A stretch of 64,000 bases of DNA, taken from the NCBI RefSeq assembly GCF_019904255.1, contig NZ_CP063203.1, positions 1,178,001-1,242,000 of the forward strand, read 5' to 3'. Below the pieces are notes generated by a model, which worked only from the letters and a program-made list of their open reading frames with translations, did not search any database and was not told where the DNA came from. Every line of letters begins with the position of its first letter. The first letter of the stretch is position 1. This stretch comes from Marixanthomonas sp. SCSIO 43207. Its GTDB lineage: Bacteria; Bacteroidota; Bacteroidia; Flavobacteriales; Flavobacteriaceae. The position numbers were made by a program, and so were the translations under genes. Positions 16,984 through 25,875 of the stretch are shown one piece after another.

Positions 16984-18764
16984 ATACAAAAAAAAACAGC
17001 CCCGAATTTTTTTACAAAAAACAAATAGCCAAGCACAACCAAACTTTAAAAAATCTAAAAAAACAACTTACCCTTTCCGGAACCATTAGATTGCTAGTTT
17101 TTATAGTACTTGCAACAGCAGTTTATTTTTTCTTCGGAAATACCAAAATCGTCATTGCAATTATTCTATCAGGAATTGCACTTTTTTTATATTTAGTATC
17201 TCGTCATAGCAACTTACAGTATAAAAGAGATGTTACCAAAGCAATGCTAGAAGCTAATCACGTTGAGCTAGAAGTGTTGCAAAGAGCATTTCATCATTTA
17301 CCCGATGGGAGTAAGTATAAAAATCCAGCGCATGAATTTAGTCAAGATATTGATCTGTTTGGGAGAGGTTCATTTTATCAATACATAAATAGAACAGCCT
17401 TAGAAAGTGGCTCAGATTATTTAGCACAGGTCCTTACCGAAAATACAATTGATTTAATCCCCAAAAAACAAAAAGCCATACAAGAATTATCAGAAAAAGC
17501 AAGGTGGCGACAGCATTTTTCTGCAGTTGCTTCTTTGGTAAAGACAGAAGTTTCTGCTAGCACCGTATTGAATTGGCTTACCAATTATAGGTCTTTTGTT
17601 CCTAGTTGGATACAAGTAGGCTCTACTATTTTTTCAATTATTTCATTAGGATTATTAATAACCTATTTTTTAGGGTTTATTTCAGGATATATTGTTTTTG
17701 GGTGGTTTTTGGTAGGATTGCTTATTTGTGGTCGATATTTAAAAAAGGTAAATGATTTATCACAGCATACAGCCAAAATTCAGAGTACGTTTGAGCAGTT
17801 TCACAAATTGCTATTAGAGATTGAAAACGAAACTTTTAACAGTGATTTGCTTTCTGAAAAAAAGAATAAAATTGTAGGTAAAACCGAAAAGGCTTCTACA
17901 ATACTTAAGCAATTTGCAAAACACTTAGATGCATTAGACCAGCGTAGTAATTTACTCATTGGTGTAGTTGCAAATGGTTTTATGTTGCGTGATTTACGAC
18001 AGTCGTATAACATAGAAAAGTGGATAAAAGCACACAGTACGCACGTTTCATCGTGGATTGATACTATTGTGTTTTTTGACGCTCACAATACCTTAGCAAA
18101 TTATGTTTTTAACCATCCACATCACATATTTCCTGCCATTACAACTTCAGAAAATCAATTAGAAGTACAAGGGGCAGGTCATCCATTGTTGAATCCTGAA
18201 AAACTAGTAAGAAATGATTTTAAGATTGCTTCAGAAGAGTTTTTCATAGTTACAGGTGCAAATATGGCCGGGAAAAGTACATTTTTACGCACAGTTGCAT
18301 TGCAAATAGTAATGGCAAATGTAGGGTTGCCGGTTTGTGCTACAAAAACCCAATATAAGCCTATTAAGTTAATCACAAGTATGCGTACCACAGATAGTTT
18401 GACAGATGATGAGTCTTATTTTTTCAGTGAGCTTAAACGACTGAAATTTATAGTTGATAAAATTAAAACCGACACCTATTTTATCATACTCGATGAAATA
18501 TTAAAAGGAACAAACAGTACCGATAAAGCAATTGGGTCTAAAAAATTTGTAGAAAAACTTGTTGCGGGTAATGCTACCGGTATCATTGCAACTCACGATT
18601 TAAGCTTGTGTGAAGTTTCAGAAAGTATTCCAAAGGTAAAAAACTATTATTTTGATGCTCGAATTGAACAAGGAGAGCTTTATTTTGATTATACTTTTAA
18701 ACCTGGAATTTGTCAAAATATGAATGCATCGTTTCTCTTAAAAAAAATGGAAATTGTTGATTAA
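16980..18764 (+). CDS. Membrane-anchored MutS-related ATPase
   Basis: 594 residues. Two closely spaced hydrophobic helices (about 33-72) and another pair (about 205-250) precede a MutS-type ATPase at the C-terminus: Walker A GANMAGKSTFLRT near residue 424, TTDSLTDDESYFFSEL, Walker B FIILDEILKGTNSTDK near residue 501, and ATHDLSLCEVSE. The mismatch-recognition domain I is absent, so this is not the repair MutS. Its role is unknown; similar membrane MutS-like proteins are common in Bacteroidota. Its stop overlaps the next start. Confidence 0.82.
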   Translation: MNTKKNSPEFFYKKQIAKHNQTLKNLKKQLTLSGTIRLLVFIVLATAVYFFFGNTKIVIAIILSGIALFLYLVSRHSNLQYKRDVTKAMLEANHVELEVLQRAFHHLPDGSKYKNPAHEFSQDIDLFGRGSFYQYINRTALESGSDYLAQVLTENTIDLIPKKQKAIQELSEKARWRQHFSAVASLVKTEVSASTVLNWLTNYRSFVPSWIQVGSTIFSIISLGLLITYFLGFISGYIVFGWFLVGLLICGRYLKKVNDLSQHTAKIQSTFEQFHKLLLEIENETFNSDLLSEKKNKIVGKTEKASTILKQFAKHLDALDQRSNLLIGVVANGFMLRDLRQSYNIEKWIKAHSTHVSSWIDTIVFFDAHNTLANYVFNHPHHIFPAITTSENQLEVQGAGHPLLNPEKLVRNDFKIASEEFFIVTGANMAGKSTFLRTVALQIVMANVGLPVCATKTQYKPIKLITSMRTTDSLTDDESYFFSELKRLKFIVDKIKTDTYFIILDEILKGTNSTDKAIGSKKFVEKLVAGNATGIIATHDLSLCEVSESIPKVKNYYFDARIEQGELYFDYTFKPGICQNMNASFLLKKMEIVD

Positions 18765-19759
18765 TGGATTCAGTAACACAAATAGTATTAGGCGCTGCCG
18801 TAGGAGAAGCTACTTTGGGCAAAACAATGGGGAACAAGGCTATGTTATACGGTGCTATTGCAGGTACCATACCAGACCTTGATGTGTTATCAAGTAGTTT
18901 TGTTGACACGGTAACAGCATTAGAAATTCATCGTGGGTTTACACACTCTATTTTTTTTTCGGTAGTATTTGGTGCTTTGTTTGCTTGGTTGACATCTTTA
19001 TATGAAAAAAGAGCAAACTTTAAACAATGGTATTGGCTTTGGTTTATGTGTTTAATCACGCATCCTTTTCTAGATGCACATACCACTTGGGGAACTCAGC
19101 TTTTCTGGCCTTTTGATATTCGGTTAGCTTATAAAAATATTTTTGTGATAGATCCGCTGTATACATTGCCTTTTTTAATTTGTGTAGTATGGGCAGCTTT
19201 TTTAAAACACGGCAGTACAAAACGGATAAAGATTAATAACATTGGGTTAATAGTAAGTAGCAGTTATATGGTGCTTACATTAATATTAAAAGGTATTACA
19301 TATTTTAAATTTACCAATGCGCTGAAGGAGCAAGCTATTTCTTATAAAGCCATAGAAACAAAACCGAGTCCTTTTAATACAATTTTATGGACAGCAAATG
19401 TAGAAGTAGAAGATGCATTTTTAATAGGGGATTACTCTTTTTTTGATACAAAACCAATTCAATTTTATAGTCATCCTAAAAATCACTCAGCTTTAGGAGT
19501 ATTAAAAGACACTGATAAAATACAGCGATTGATTGCTATATCAAACGGTTGGTATGCAATTTCTGAAAAAGATAATAAAATCTATTTTAATGACTTGCGT
19601 TTTGGGTTGTTGAGCGTAGATCCACAAACCGAAAAATATGCTTTTAGCTATCAATTACAGCCCACATTAAATGGAGTAAAAGTTATTGAGGAGCCCAAAA
19701 ACAGAGATGATGCCAAAAAGTTATTGAAAGACCTTTGGGAACGAATGCTAGGCAATTAA
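18764..19759 (+). CDS. YdjM-like membrane-bound metal-dependent hydrolase
   Basis: 331 residues. The family signature MDSVTQIVLGAAVGEATLG opens the protein. IPDLDVL, HRGFTHSIFF and HPFLDAHTTWGTQLFWPF supply the His/Asp metal ligands. Several hydrophobic segments lie in the first half; the last 130 residues are soluble and probably extracytoplasmic. Substrate unknown (LexA-regulated YdjM-type family). Overlaps the MutS-like gene by one base. Confidence 0.8.
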   Translation: MDSVTQIVLGAAVGEATLGKTMGNKAMLYGAIAGTIPDLDVLSSSFVDTVTALEIHRGFTHSIFFSVVFGALFAWLTSLYEKRANFKQWYWLWFMCLITHPFLDAHTTWGTQLFWPFDIRLAYKNIFVIDPLYTLPFLICVVWAAFLKHGSTKRIKINNIGLIVSSSYMVLTLILKGITYFKFTNALKEQAISYKAIETKPSPFNTILWTANVEVEDAFLIGDYSFFDTKPIQFYSHPKNHSALGVLKDTDKIQRLIAISNGWYAISEKDNKIYFNDLRFGLLSVDPQTEKYAFSYQLQPTLNGVKVIEEPKNRDDAKKLLKDLWERMLGN

Positions 19760-19793
19760 ATAGTTCACAGGTTTTATTGAGCGTGTTGATAGT

Positions 19794-20222
19794 TTAACAA
19801 CTTGTATCTGCTACAATTTTCCATTCTCCATTTATCTTTTTGAAGATAATCATAAAAATTCCATTGGCATCACCTACACTTCTCTTTAAAAAGTATTCAC
19901 CCATCACCCAATAGCTATTGTCACTGATTTTTGAAATATCGTTAATTTTAAAGTTCAGTGTACCAGAATGTTCCTTTGTAGGATACCCTTTTTTATACTT
20001 ATCAAGTGTTTGTTGCCAACCCTTTGTAAGACCGTTGCTGCCATAAAACTTTAAAGAATCACTTTTCCAGTAACCTTGCATAAAACCTTCTAAGTCGTTT
20101 GCACTCCATGCCTTTTCTTGGTTTTTCATGATTTTTAAAATTGCAGCTTTGTCTTCGGCGTCGGTTTGAGCAAAGTTTGAAGATGCAATAAATAGGGTAA
20201 ATAATAGTATTAGGTTTTTCAT
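19794..20222 (-). CDS. Exported DUF4440/SnoaL-like protein (NTF2 fold)
   Basis: 142 residues with a signal peptide (NLILLFTLFIASSNFAQ). An NTF2-like domain follows, with motifs ILKIMKNQEKAWSANDLEGF and WVMGEYFLKRSVGDANGIFM and the closing EWKIVADTSC. Such small cone-shaped domains bind ligands or act as isomerases; here the role is unknown. It stands alone, convergent with the gene to its left and divergent from the desaturase-like gene. Confidence 0.75.
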   Translation of the reverse strand: MKNLILLFTLFIASSNFAQTDAEDKAAILKIMKNQEKAWSANDLEGFMQGYWKSDSLKFYGSNGLTKGWQQTLDKYKKGYPTKEHSGTLNFKINDISKISDNSYWVMGEYFLKRSVGDANGIFMIIFKKINGEWKIVADTSC

Positions 20223-20316
20223 AGTTTAAGTTTCAGAAATATAAAAATACACAAATCTCGTTTTACCATTGCAATCTGTAATTTTGCAGCTATAATTGCG
20301 ACTTGTAAAGTAACCT

Positions 20317-21201
20317 ATGGAAAAATACATTAAGATATTTAAAGACTCCTATACAGGATATTTCAACTACTTATTAGATGAAATAACCCGTTTTCATTGG
20401 GAAAATTATTTTTACGGTCTTATTGCGGTTTCAGTCATTGTATGGTTGCTGGAGTTGTTTTTTCCTTGGCGGAAAAAACAGAAAGTTTTCAGAAAAGATT
20501 TTTGGTTAGATACATTTTATATGTTTTTCAACTTTTTTTTACTGAATTTAATTGTCCTTATTTTTCTGTCCAATACTGCCGAAGCTTTTTTTAATGATAT
20601 TTTGTCTTTTGCCAATTTGGAAGTTTCAGACTTTCAATTGGTCGATGTTGATGCCCTTCCCTATGGTTTAGGGTTGTTAGTGTTTTTTTTGGTTTCAGAT
20701 TTTGTACAATGGAATACACATAGGCTGTTACATAGTGTGCCATTACTTTGGAAATTTCATCAAGTACATCATTCTGTAAAAGAAATGGGTTTTGCAGCTC
20801 ACTTACGCTATCACTGGATGGAACCTGTGGTGTATAAATCTATTTTATACATTCCTTTGGCAATTATTGGAGGCTTTGAAGTGACCGATGTTGCCATTGT
20901 TCATTTTACAGCGCTTACCATTGGCCATTTAAATCATGCAAACCTTGGTTGGGACTACGGTTTTTTTCGCTACATCTTTAATAATCCCAAAATGCATATA
21001 TGGCATCACGCTAAAGTTTTGCCAAAACACACCAAATATGGTGTTAATTTCGGCATTAGTTTAAGTCTTTGGGATTATCTTTTTAAAACCAATCACATTC
21101 CGTACAATGGTCGAGATATAGAACTAGGCTTTGATGGCGATGAAACTTTTCCGAAGGATTTTATTGGTCAAGAACTTTATCCTATAAAAACCAAAAAGTA
21201 A
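20317..21201 (+). CDS. Sterol desaturase / fatty acid hydroxylase family protein
   Basis: 294 residues with membrane helices at about 32-50, 68-90 and 120-140. The eight-His di-iron pattern is present: HRLLH, HQVHHS, HLRYHW and, after HANLGWDYG, HIWHHA. Enzymes of this superfamily hydroxylate or desaturate lipids in the inner membrane with O2. The actual lipid substrate is not deducible. Separate unit by spacing. Confidence 0.88.
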   Translation: MEKYIKIFKDSYTGYFNYLLDEITRFHWENYFYGLIAVSVIVWLLELFFPWRKKQKVFRKDFWLDTFYMFFNFFLLNLIVLIFLSNTAEAFFNDILSFANLEVSDFQLVDVDALPYGLGLLVFFLVSDFVQWNTHRLLHSVPLLWKFHQVHHSVKEMGFAAHLRYHWMEPVVYKSILYIPLAIIGGFEVTDVAIVHFTALTIGHLNHANLGWDYGFFRYIFNNPKMHIWHHAKVLPKHTKYGVNFGISLSLWDYLFKTNHIPYNGRDIELGFDGDETFPKDFIGQELYPIKTKK

Positions 21202-21257
21202 TATTCTTGCGTACATATAATGTGATATAAAAATGTAAACATAACTCCATATAAATT

Positions 21258-22061
21258 ATGAAATCAAAACTCAACATTGCTGGCTTATTATTTATCTCAT
21301 TACTATTTGTAAGTTGTAATTTAACGTCGGCAGCAGGAATAACTAGTCAAGGACAACCTACAAAAAAAGTTGATGGAGAGTTAACTTCTACTACAGCAAA
21401 CTCTGTTGTAAATTTTGATCATTCGACGTGGGATGCGTTATTAAAAAAATATGTTGACGAAGACGGTATGGTAGATTATAAAGGTTTTAAAGAAGATAGA
21501 GCCGCCTTGAATAAATACCTTCAAAAACTATCTTCAACAGAGCCTACAGATGAGTGGAGTGTACAAGAGCTACTGGCTTTTTATATCAATTTATACAATG
21601 CATATACAGTTGATCTTATATTGAATAATTATCCAACAAACAGTATTAAGGATATTGATGGAGCATTTACAAAAGGGTTTGTGCCTATTGGCAATCGTGA
21701 GCTCTCCTTAGGCGGAATTGAAAACGGAATTCTTAGAAAAATGGACGAACCCCGAATTCATTTTGCTATAAACTGTGCTTCAATTTCGTGTCCAAAACTT
21801 CTGAATGAAGCTTTCACAGCTTCAAAAATTAATGAACAACTAGAAAAAGTTACTCGAGAATTTATTAATAGTGATAAAAACGATATTACGGCCAATACAC
21901 CAAAAGTATCTTCTATTTTTAAATGGTATGCCAAAGATTATACAGTAAACGGAAAGAAGGATGTTATTGGTTTTATTAATCAATACAGTGATATAGAGAT
22001 TAATCCACGAGTAGAACTTCAATACAAAGAGTATGACTGGAATCTAAACGAACAGAAATAA
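21258..22061 (+). CDS. DUF547 lipoprotein
   Basis: 267 residues. The N-terminal lipobox is LLFVSCNLTS. The DUF547 domain fills the rest, with LLAFYINLYNAYTVDLIL, the Cys-containing INCASISCPKL, and SSIFKWYAKDY. DUF547 is distantly related to papain-like folds, but activity is unproven. Close upstream of the glycosyltransferase gene on the same strand (43 bases). Confidence 0.85.
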   Translation: MKSKLNIAGLLFISLLFVSCNLTSAAGITSQGQPTKKVDGELTSTTANSVVNFDHSTWDALLKKYVDEDGMVDYKGFKEDRAALNKYLQKLSSTEPTDEWSVQELLAFYINLYNAYTVDLILNNYPTNSIKDIDGAFTKGFVPIGNRELSLGGIENGILRKMDEPRIHFAINCASISCPKLLNEAFTASKINEQLEKVTREFINSDKNDITANTPKVSSIFKWYAKDYTVNGKKDVIGFINQYSDIEINPRVELQYKEYDWNLNEQK

Positions 22062-22104
22062 ATTTATAAAAACTCTTCAGGTATTTATTTCGTAAGTTTA
22101 GCAT

Positions 22105-22863
22105 ATGATTAGCATAATTATCCCCGTCTTAAATGAAGCAGAAACCATAAAAAGGTTGATAACCTATTTGATTACCAATGCTTCAGAAAAAAAGAATATA
22201 GAAATTATTGTTGTAGACGGTGGTAGTACAGATGGTACTCGGCAACTTGTTCAAGCAATAGATGCTGGAGATAATGGTATGCTTAAACTAATATCTTCTG
22301 AAAAAGGACGTGCCAAACAAATGAATAAAGGGGCAAAGGCCTCCTCGGGTAGTGTTTTATACTTTTTACACGCAGATTCTTTTCCGCCACAAAATTATGA
22401 TGCTTTTATTCTTTCAGAAATAAAAAAAGGAAATCCTGCAGGATGTTTCAGGATGCAGTTTGATAGTAACCATTGGTGGTTGCGATTGGCCGGCTGGCTT
22501 ACAAAGTTTAATTGGCGAGCTTGCCGTGGAGGAGATCAAAGCCAATTTATCACTCGCCAATTATTTAATGAGATTGGCGGTTATGATGAGCAGTATATTA
22601 TTTATGAAGATAATATGTTACTCAATGAACTTTACGCACGTAAAAAGTTTGTAGTTATTAATAAAAAGATAACTTCTTCAGCTCGATTGTATCGTGAAAA
22701 AGGTATTTGGTACGTACAATTCCATTTTTGGGCTATTTACGTAAAAAAATGGTTTGGAGCAGATGCAAATACGTTGTTTGAATACTATTGTAAACATCTT
22801 CGGAAAAAGAAAAAAGAAGCTACTACCGGTCACATTCCACAAGAGGCATTCATAGATAAATAA
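22105..22863 (+). CDS. TIGR04283-type glycosyltransferase (GT2)
   Basis: 252 residues with a GT-A fold: SIIIPVLNEAETI, VVDGGSTDGT (DxD-like) and VLYFLHADSFPP, then FRMQFDSNHWWLRLAGWLTK and GGDQSQFITRQLFNEIGG. This matches the TIGR04283 family, often linked to arsenosugar genes. None of the other arsenosugar genes (arsS, TIGR04282) is in view, so the pathway is not asserted. Confidence 0.82.
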   Translation: MISIIIPVLNEAETIKRLITYLITNASEKKNIEIIVVDGGSTDGTRQLVQAIDAGDNGMLKLISSEKGRAKQMNKGAKASSGSVLYFLHADSFPPQNYDAFILSEIKKGNPAGCFRMQFDSNHWWLRLAGWLTKFNWRACRGGDQSQFITRQLFNEIGGYDEQYIIYEDNMLLNELYARKKFVVINKKITSSARLYREKGIWYVQFHFWAIYVKKWFGADANTLFEYYCKHLRKKKKEATTGHIPQEAFIDK

Positions 22864-22960
22864 TTATTTCTCGCTTCTTTTTAAAGTTTAAGATTTTATA
22901 AACACAAAAATTTTGTAGTTAGTAGTAATTTGAGCTTACTAATCAAAAAAAACACTAACT

Positions 22961-23395
22961 ATGAACATTTTTGAAGCCATTCGTAAAGACCATGATAAAC
23001 AAAGAGAACTTTGTAAACTTGTTACCTCTACCTCCGGTGATAGCAAAGGAAGAAAAGAAATGTGGGAAAAATTAAAACACGAACTTCAGGTTCACGCAGA
23101 TGCCGAAGAGCGTTCCTTTTATTCGCCCTTAATCCATAATGATATGATGCAAGAACACGCTCGTCACGGCATTGCAGAACATCATGAAATGGATGAGTTA
23201 ATAGAAAAGATTGACGATACAGATCTTGATTCACCCGCTTGGTTGGTATACGCAAAACAACTTTGTGACAAAGTAGAACATCATCTAGAAGATGAAGAAC
23301 ATACATTTTTTCAATTGGCCGGAAAAGTATTTACCGAAAAAGAAAAAACAACAATTGCTAAAGAATATCTAGCAATAATGAATGAAAAAAGATAA
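22961..23395 (+). CDS. Hemerythrin HHE-domain protein
   Basis: 144 residues, four-helix HHE cation-binding protein. Candidate di-iron ligands are His in IRKDHDKQRE, HADAEERSF, GIAEHHEMDE and VEHHLEDEEH. Roles in oxygen, NO or iron sensing and repair are known for the family. Single gene, converging with the GH113-like gene 11 bases away. Confidence 0.85.
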   Translation: MNIFEAIRKDHDKQRELCKLVTSTSGDSKGRKEMWEKLKHELQVHADAEERSFYSPLIHNDMMQEHARHGIAEHHEMDELIEKIDDTDLDSPAWLVYAKQLCDKVEHHLEDEEHTFFQLAGKVFTEKEKTTIAKEYLAIMNEKR

Positions 23396-23406
23396 GTTGT
23401 AACCTA

Positions 23407-24402
23407 TTAATGAGCATAATAATATTGAATAATTAGTTGAGCCGGCTTATTTTGAATGGTAAAACGATTGTTATTACCTCCGCCGGCCTGCTCATTATTA
23501 GGATACCACTTCCATAAAAAACCACCTCCCATCCAAGGTTCTTGCCATACCGACTCAAAAAGCCCCGTCAATAAATTTCCTTGAGCAGCGTGATTTATTG
23601 TTTTGTTTTCTCTACCACTGTGCCAAGGTTCTTTTCCAGAAAAGTCAACATTTCTATAACCGTATTCGGTAAAAATTATTTTTTTATTGAATATTTCAGA
23701 AACAGATTTTAATTCATCCATCCATTTTATCCAACCCTTTTTAGCATCTTCTTCAGTAGGTGTTTTTTCCTCTGAAATAGGAAAATATGCATCAACTCCT
23801 ATAAAATCAAGTTGCTTCCAAAAAGGGACGCTTGTGTATTCATCCCAATTGGCAGCATAGGTTAATTTTCCGGTATAGATTTTTTTTATGTCTTGAATAA
23901 GTAGCGACCAATATTCGGGCCTGTTGTTGATAAATTGTTCTAGTTCTGTGCCTATGCAAAAAATAGCTACGTTTTCTTCTTGAGCCAATTGAGCAAACTC
24001 TAAAATGAAATTGCGATACGATGTTTCTAAAACCTTCCATTTTTCATCGCTTGAAGGCTTTAATGTTCCTGTAAAAACACCGTCCCAAATCCAAAGTTGA
24101 GGTTTGAGCATAATACGAATTTCTTTTTCACGTAGTGTATGTAGGTATTGTTTTACACCTTTGACAGTTTCGCCATACCATTGTCTTTGTGTGTTATAAA
24201 GAACGTCCGGGTTTTGAACATCTTTAATAAATCCAAAAGGCATTACAGCAGCATAATTTGCGTTCAATTTTAATAAGGGAGCTATATTTTCTTCAGAAAC
24301 AGCCTCTCTTGAAGCTACAAAACTTACACCTTTAATCTTTGATTCTTGTGCTACAAGGCAAAAGTTTATTGAGATAATAAACAGAAAGAGATAGTGTTTC
24401 AT
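23407..24402 (-). CDS. Exported GH113-like glycoside hydrolase
   Basis: 331 residues with a signal peptide (YLFLFIISINFCLVAQ). The TIM-barrel shows FCIGTELEQF (acid/base Glu region), WKQLDFIGVDAYFPIS and KIIFTEYGYRNVD (nucleophile Glu region), then WMGGGFLWKWYPN. This arrangement fits GH113 mannanase-like enzymes. Substrate beta-mannan is a family-level guess; there are no SusCD or other sugar genes around. Confidence 0.75.
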   Translation of the reverse strand: MKHYLFLFIISINFCLVAQESKIKGVSFVASREAVSEENIAPLLKLNANYAAVMPFGFIKDVQNPDVLYNTQRQWYGETVKGVKQYLHTLREKEIRIMLKPQLWIWDGVFTGTLKPSSDEKWKVLETSYRNFILEFAQLAQEENVAIFCIGTELEQFINNRPEYWSLLIQDIKKIYTGKLTYAANWDEYTSVPFWKQLDFIGVDAYFPISEEKTPTEEDAKKGWIKWMDELKSVSEIFNKKIIFTEYGYRNVDFSGKEPWHSGRENKTINHAAQGNLLTGLFESVWQEPWMGGGFLWKWYPNNEQAGGGNNNRFTIQNKPAQLIIQYYYAH

Positions 24403-24563
24403 TCAGATTAAAGGAGATTATATTACTATGGAAAAATACGAGATTTATGAAAATTCAAAAACTTTATTTTCATGATTAATTAGGATCAATTGGTAATTAT
24501 ATTTCAATATGCGTGTAATTCCGTACATTTAATACCGACACAGAAACAATACTTCACTATTAT

Positions 24564-25871
24564 ATGGAACATATTGTTATTATTGGTAATGGCATTGCAG
24601 GCGTCACAGCAGCTAGACACATTCGGAAAAATTCTGATAACAAAATTACAATAATATCGGCTGAGGCAGATTATTTCTTTTCACGTACCGCGTTAATGTA
24701 CGTTTATATGGGGCATATGAGATGGTGGGATATAGAGCCTTACGAATCCCATTTTTGGAAAAAAAACAATATCAATCTTAAAAATGCATACGTAGAAAAA
24801 ATAGATACTAACAACAAAACACTCTACTTTTCTCAAGGACAATCCATGCTGTATGATAAATTAATTATTGCCTCAGGGTCAAGTACAAACACCTTTGGGT
24901 GGGAGGGACTTGACTTAAAAGGTGTTCAAGGGTTGGTTACGAAACAAGATTTAGAGCAACTAGAAGAAAATGCTCCAAATAAAAAGGAGTGTCCCAATGC
25001 AGTAATTGTTGGAGGAGGATTAATAGGTGTTGAACTTGCTGAAATGCTTCGAACGCGAGATATTAACGTAACCATGTTAGTACGCGAAGATGCGTTTTGG
25101 ACTAGCGCTTTACCCAAGCCAGAGGCCGAAATGTTGTCGAGACACATTCAGTCACACGGTGTGACTATTAAGCATCAAACCAATCTCGATAAAATTTTGG
25201 GAGATACTAATGGAAACGTTCGTGCTGTACTTACTAAAGAAACCAAAGAAGAAATACCTTGTAATGTTGTTGGGATTACAACAGGTGTAAAACCTAATAT
25301 ATCTTTCTTAAAAAATTCTGGTATTGAAACCGATAAAGGAATTTTAGTAAACCGGAAGCTAGAAACAAATATAGAAGATGTTTATGCCATAGGCGATTGT
25401 GCACAACAACGAGAACCTATTAATAGTCGTCCTGCCGTTGAAGCTGTTTGGTATACAGGCCGAATGATGGGTGAAACCGTCGCGCAAACAATATGCGGTA
25501 ATCCTTGGGAATACAATCCCGGTCATTGGTTTAATAGTGCCAAATTTTTTGATATTGAGTACCAAACCTACGGCTGGGTACAACCGGAAAGAAGAAGAAA
25601 AGACTTTGAAGCACAGTTTCATTGGAAATGTAAAAGTGATTTAAAATGCATTACTGTATCATATCATAAAGAAACCCATCAATTTTTAGGAATTAACACC
25701 TTCGGAATACGAATGCGGCACGAAGTGTTTAATCAATGGCTTTCTGAAAAACGTGACATACGTTATGTAATGCAAAATTTAAAGAAAGCAAACTTTGATC
25801 CAGAATTTTATAAACGTAACGAAGCCGAAATAATATCAGCTTTTACTAATCAACAAACTGTAACAGTTTAA
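24564..25871 (+). CDS. FAD/NAD(P)-dependent oxidoreductase
   Basis: 435 residues. The FAD-binding loop is VIIGNGIAGVTAARHI (residues 4-19), the NAD(P) loop is AVIVGGGLIGVELAEML near residue 146, and the closing FAD motif VYAIGDCAQ is near residue 272. An extra C-terminal domain of about 120 residues follows. Related to nitrite-reductase or ferredoxin reductase type flavoproteins. It ends 4 bases before the polyferredoxin gene, so the pair likely moves electrons together. Confidence 0.88.
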   Translation: MEHIVIIGNGIAGVTAARHIRKNSDNKITIISAEADYFFSRTALMYVYMGHMRWWDIEPYESHFWKKNNINLKNAYVEKIDTNNKTLYFSQGQSMLYDKLIIASGSSTNTFGWEGLDLKGVQGLVTKQDLEQLEENAPNKKECPNAVIVGGGLIGVELAEMLRTRDINVTMLVREDAFWTSALPKPEAEMLSRHIQSHGVTIKHQTNLDKILGDTNGNVRAVLTKETKEEIPCNVVGITTGVKPNISFLKNSGIETDKGILVNRKLETNIEDVYAIGDCAQQREPINSRPAVEAVWYTGRMMGETVAQTICGNPWEYNPGHWFNSAKFFDIEYQTYGWVQPERRRKDFEAQFHWKCKSDLKCITVSYHKETHQFLGINTFGIRMRHEVFNQWLSEKRDIRYVMQNLKKANFDPEFYKRNEAEIISAFTNQQTVTV

Positions 25872-25875
25872 AATT

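Noticed and set aside
22105-22863. Arsenosugar gene cluster
   Set aside because: Only the TIGR04283 glycosyltransferase is here; arsS and other members are absent.
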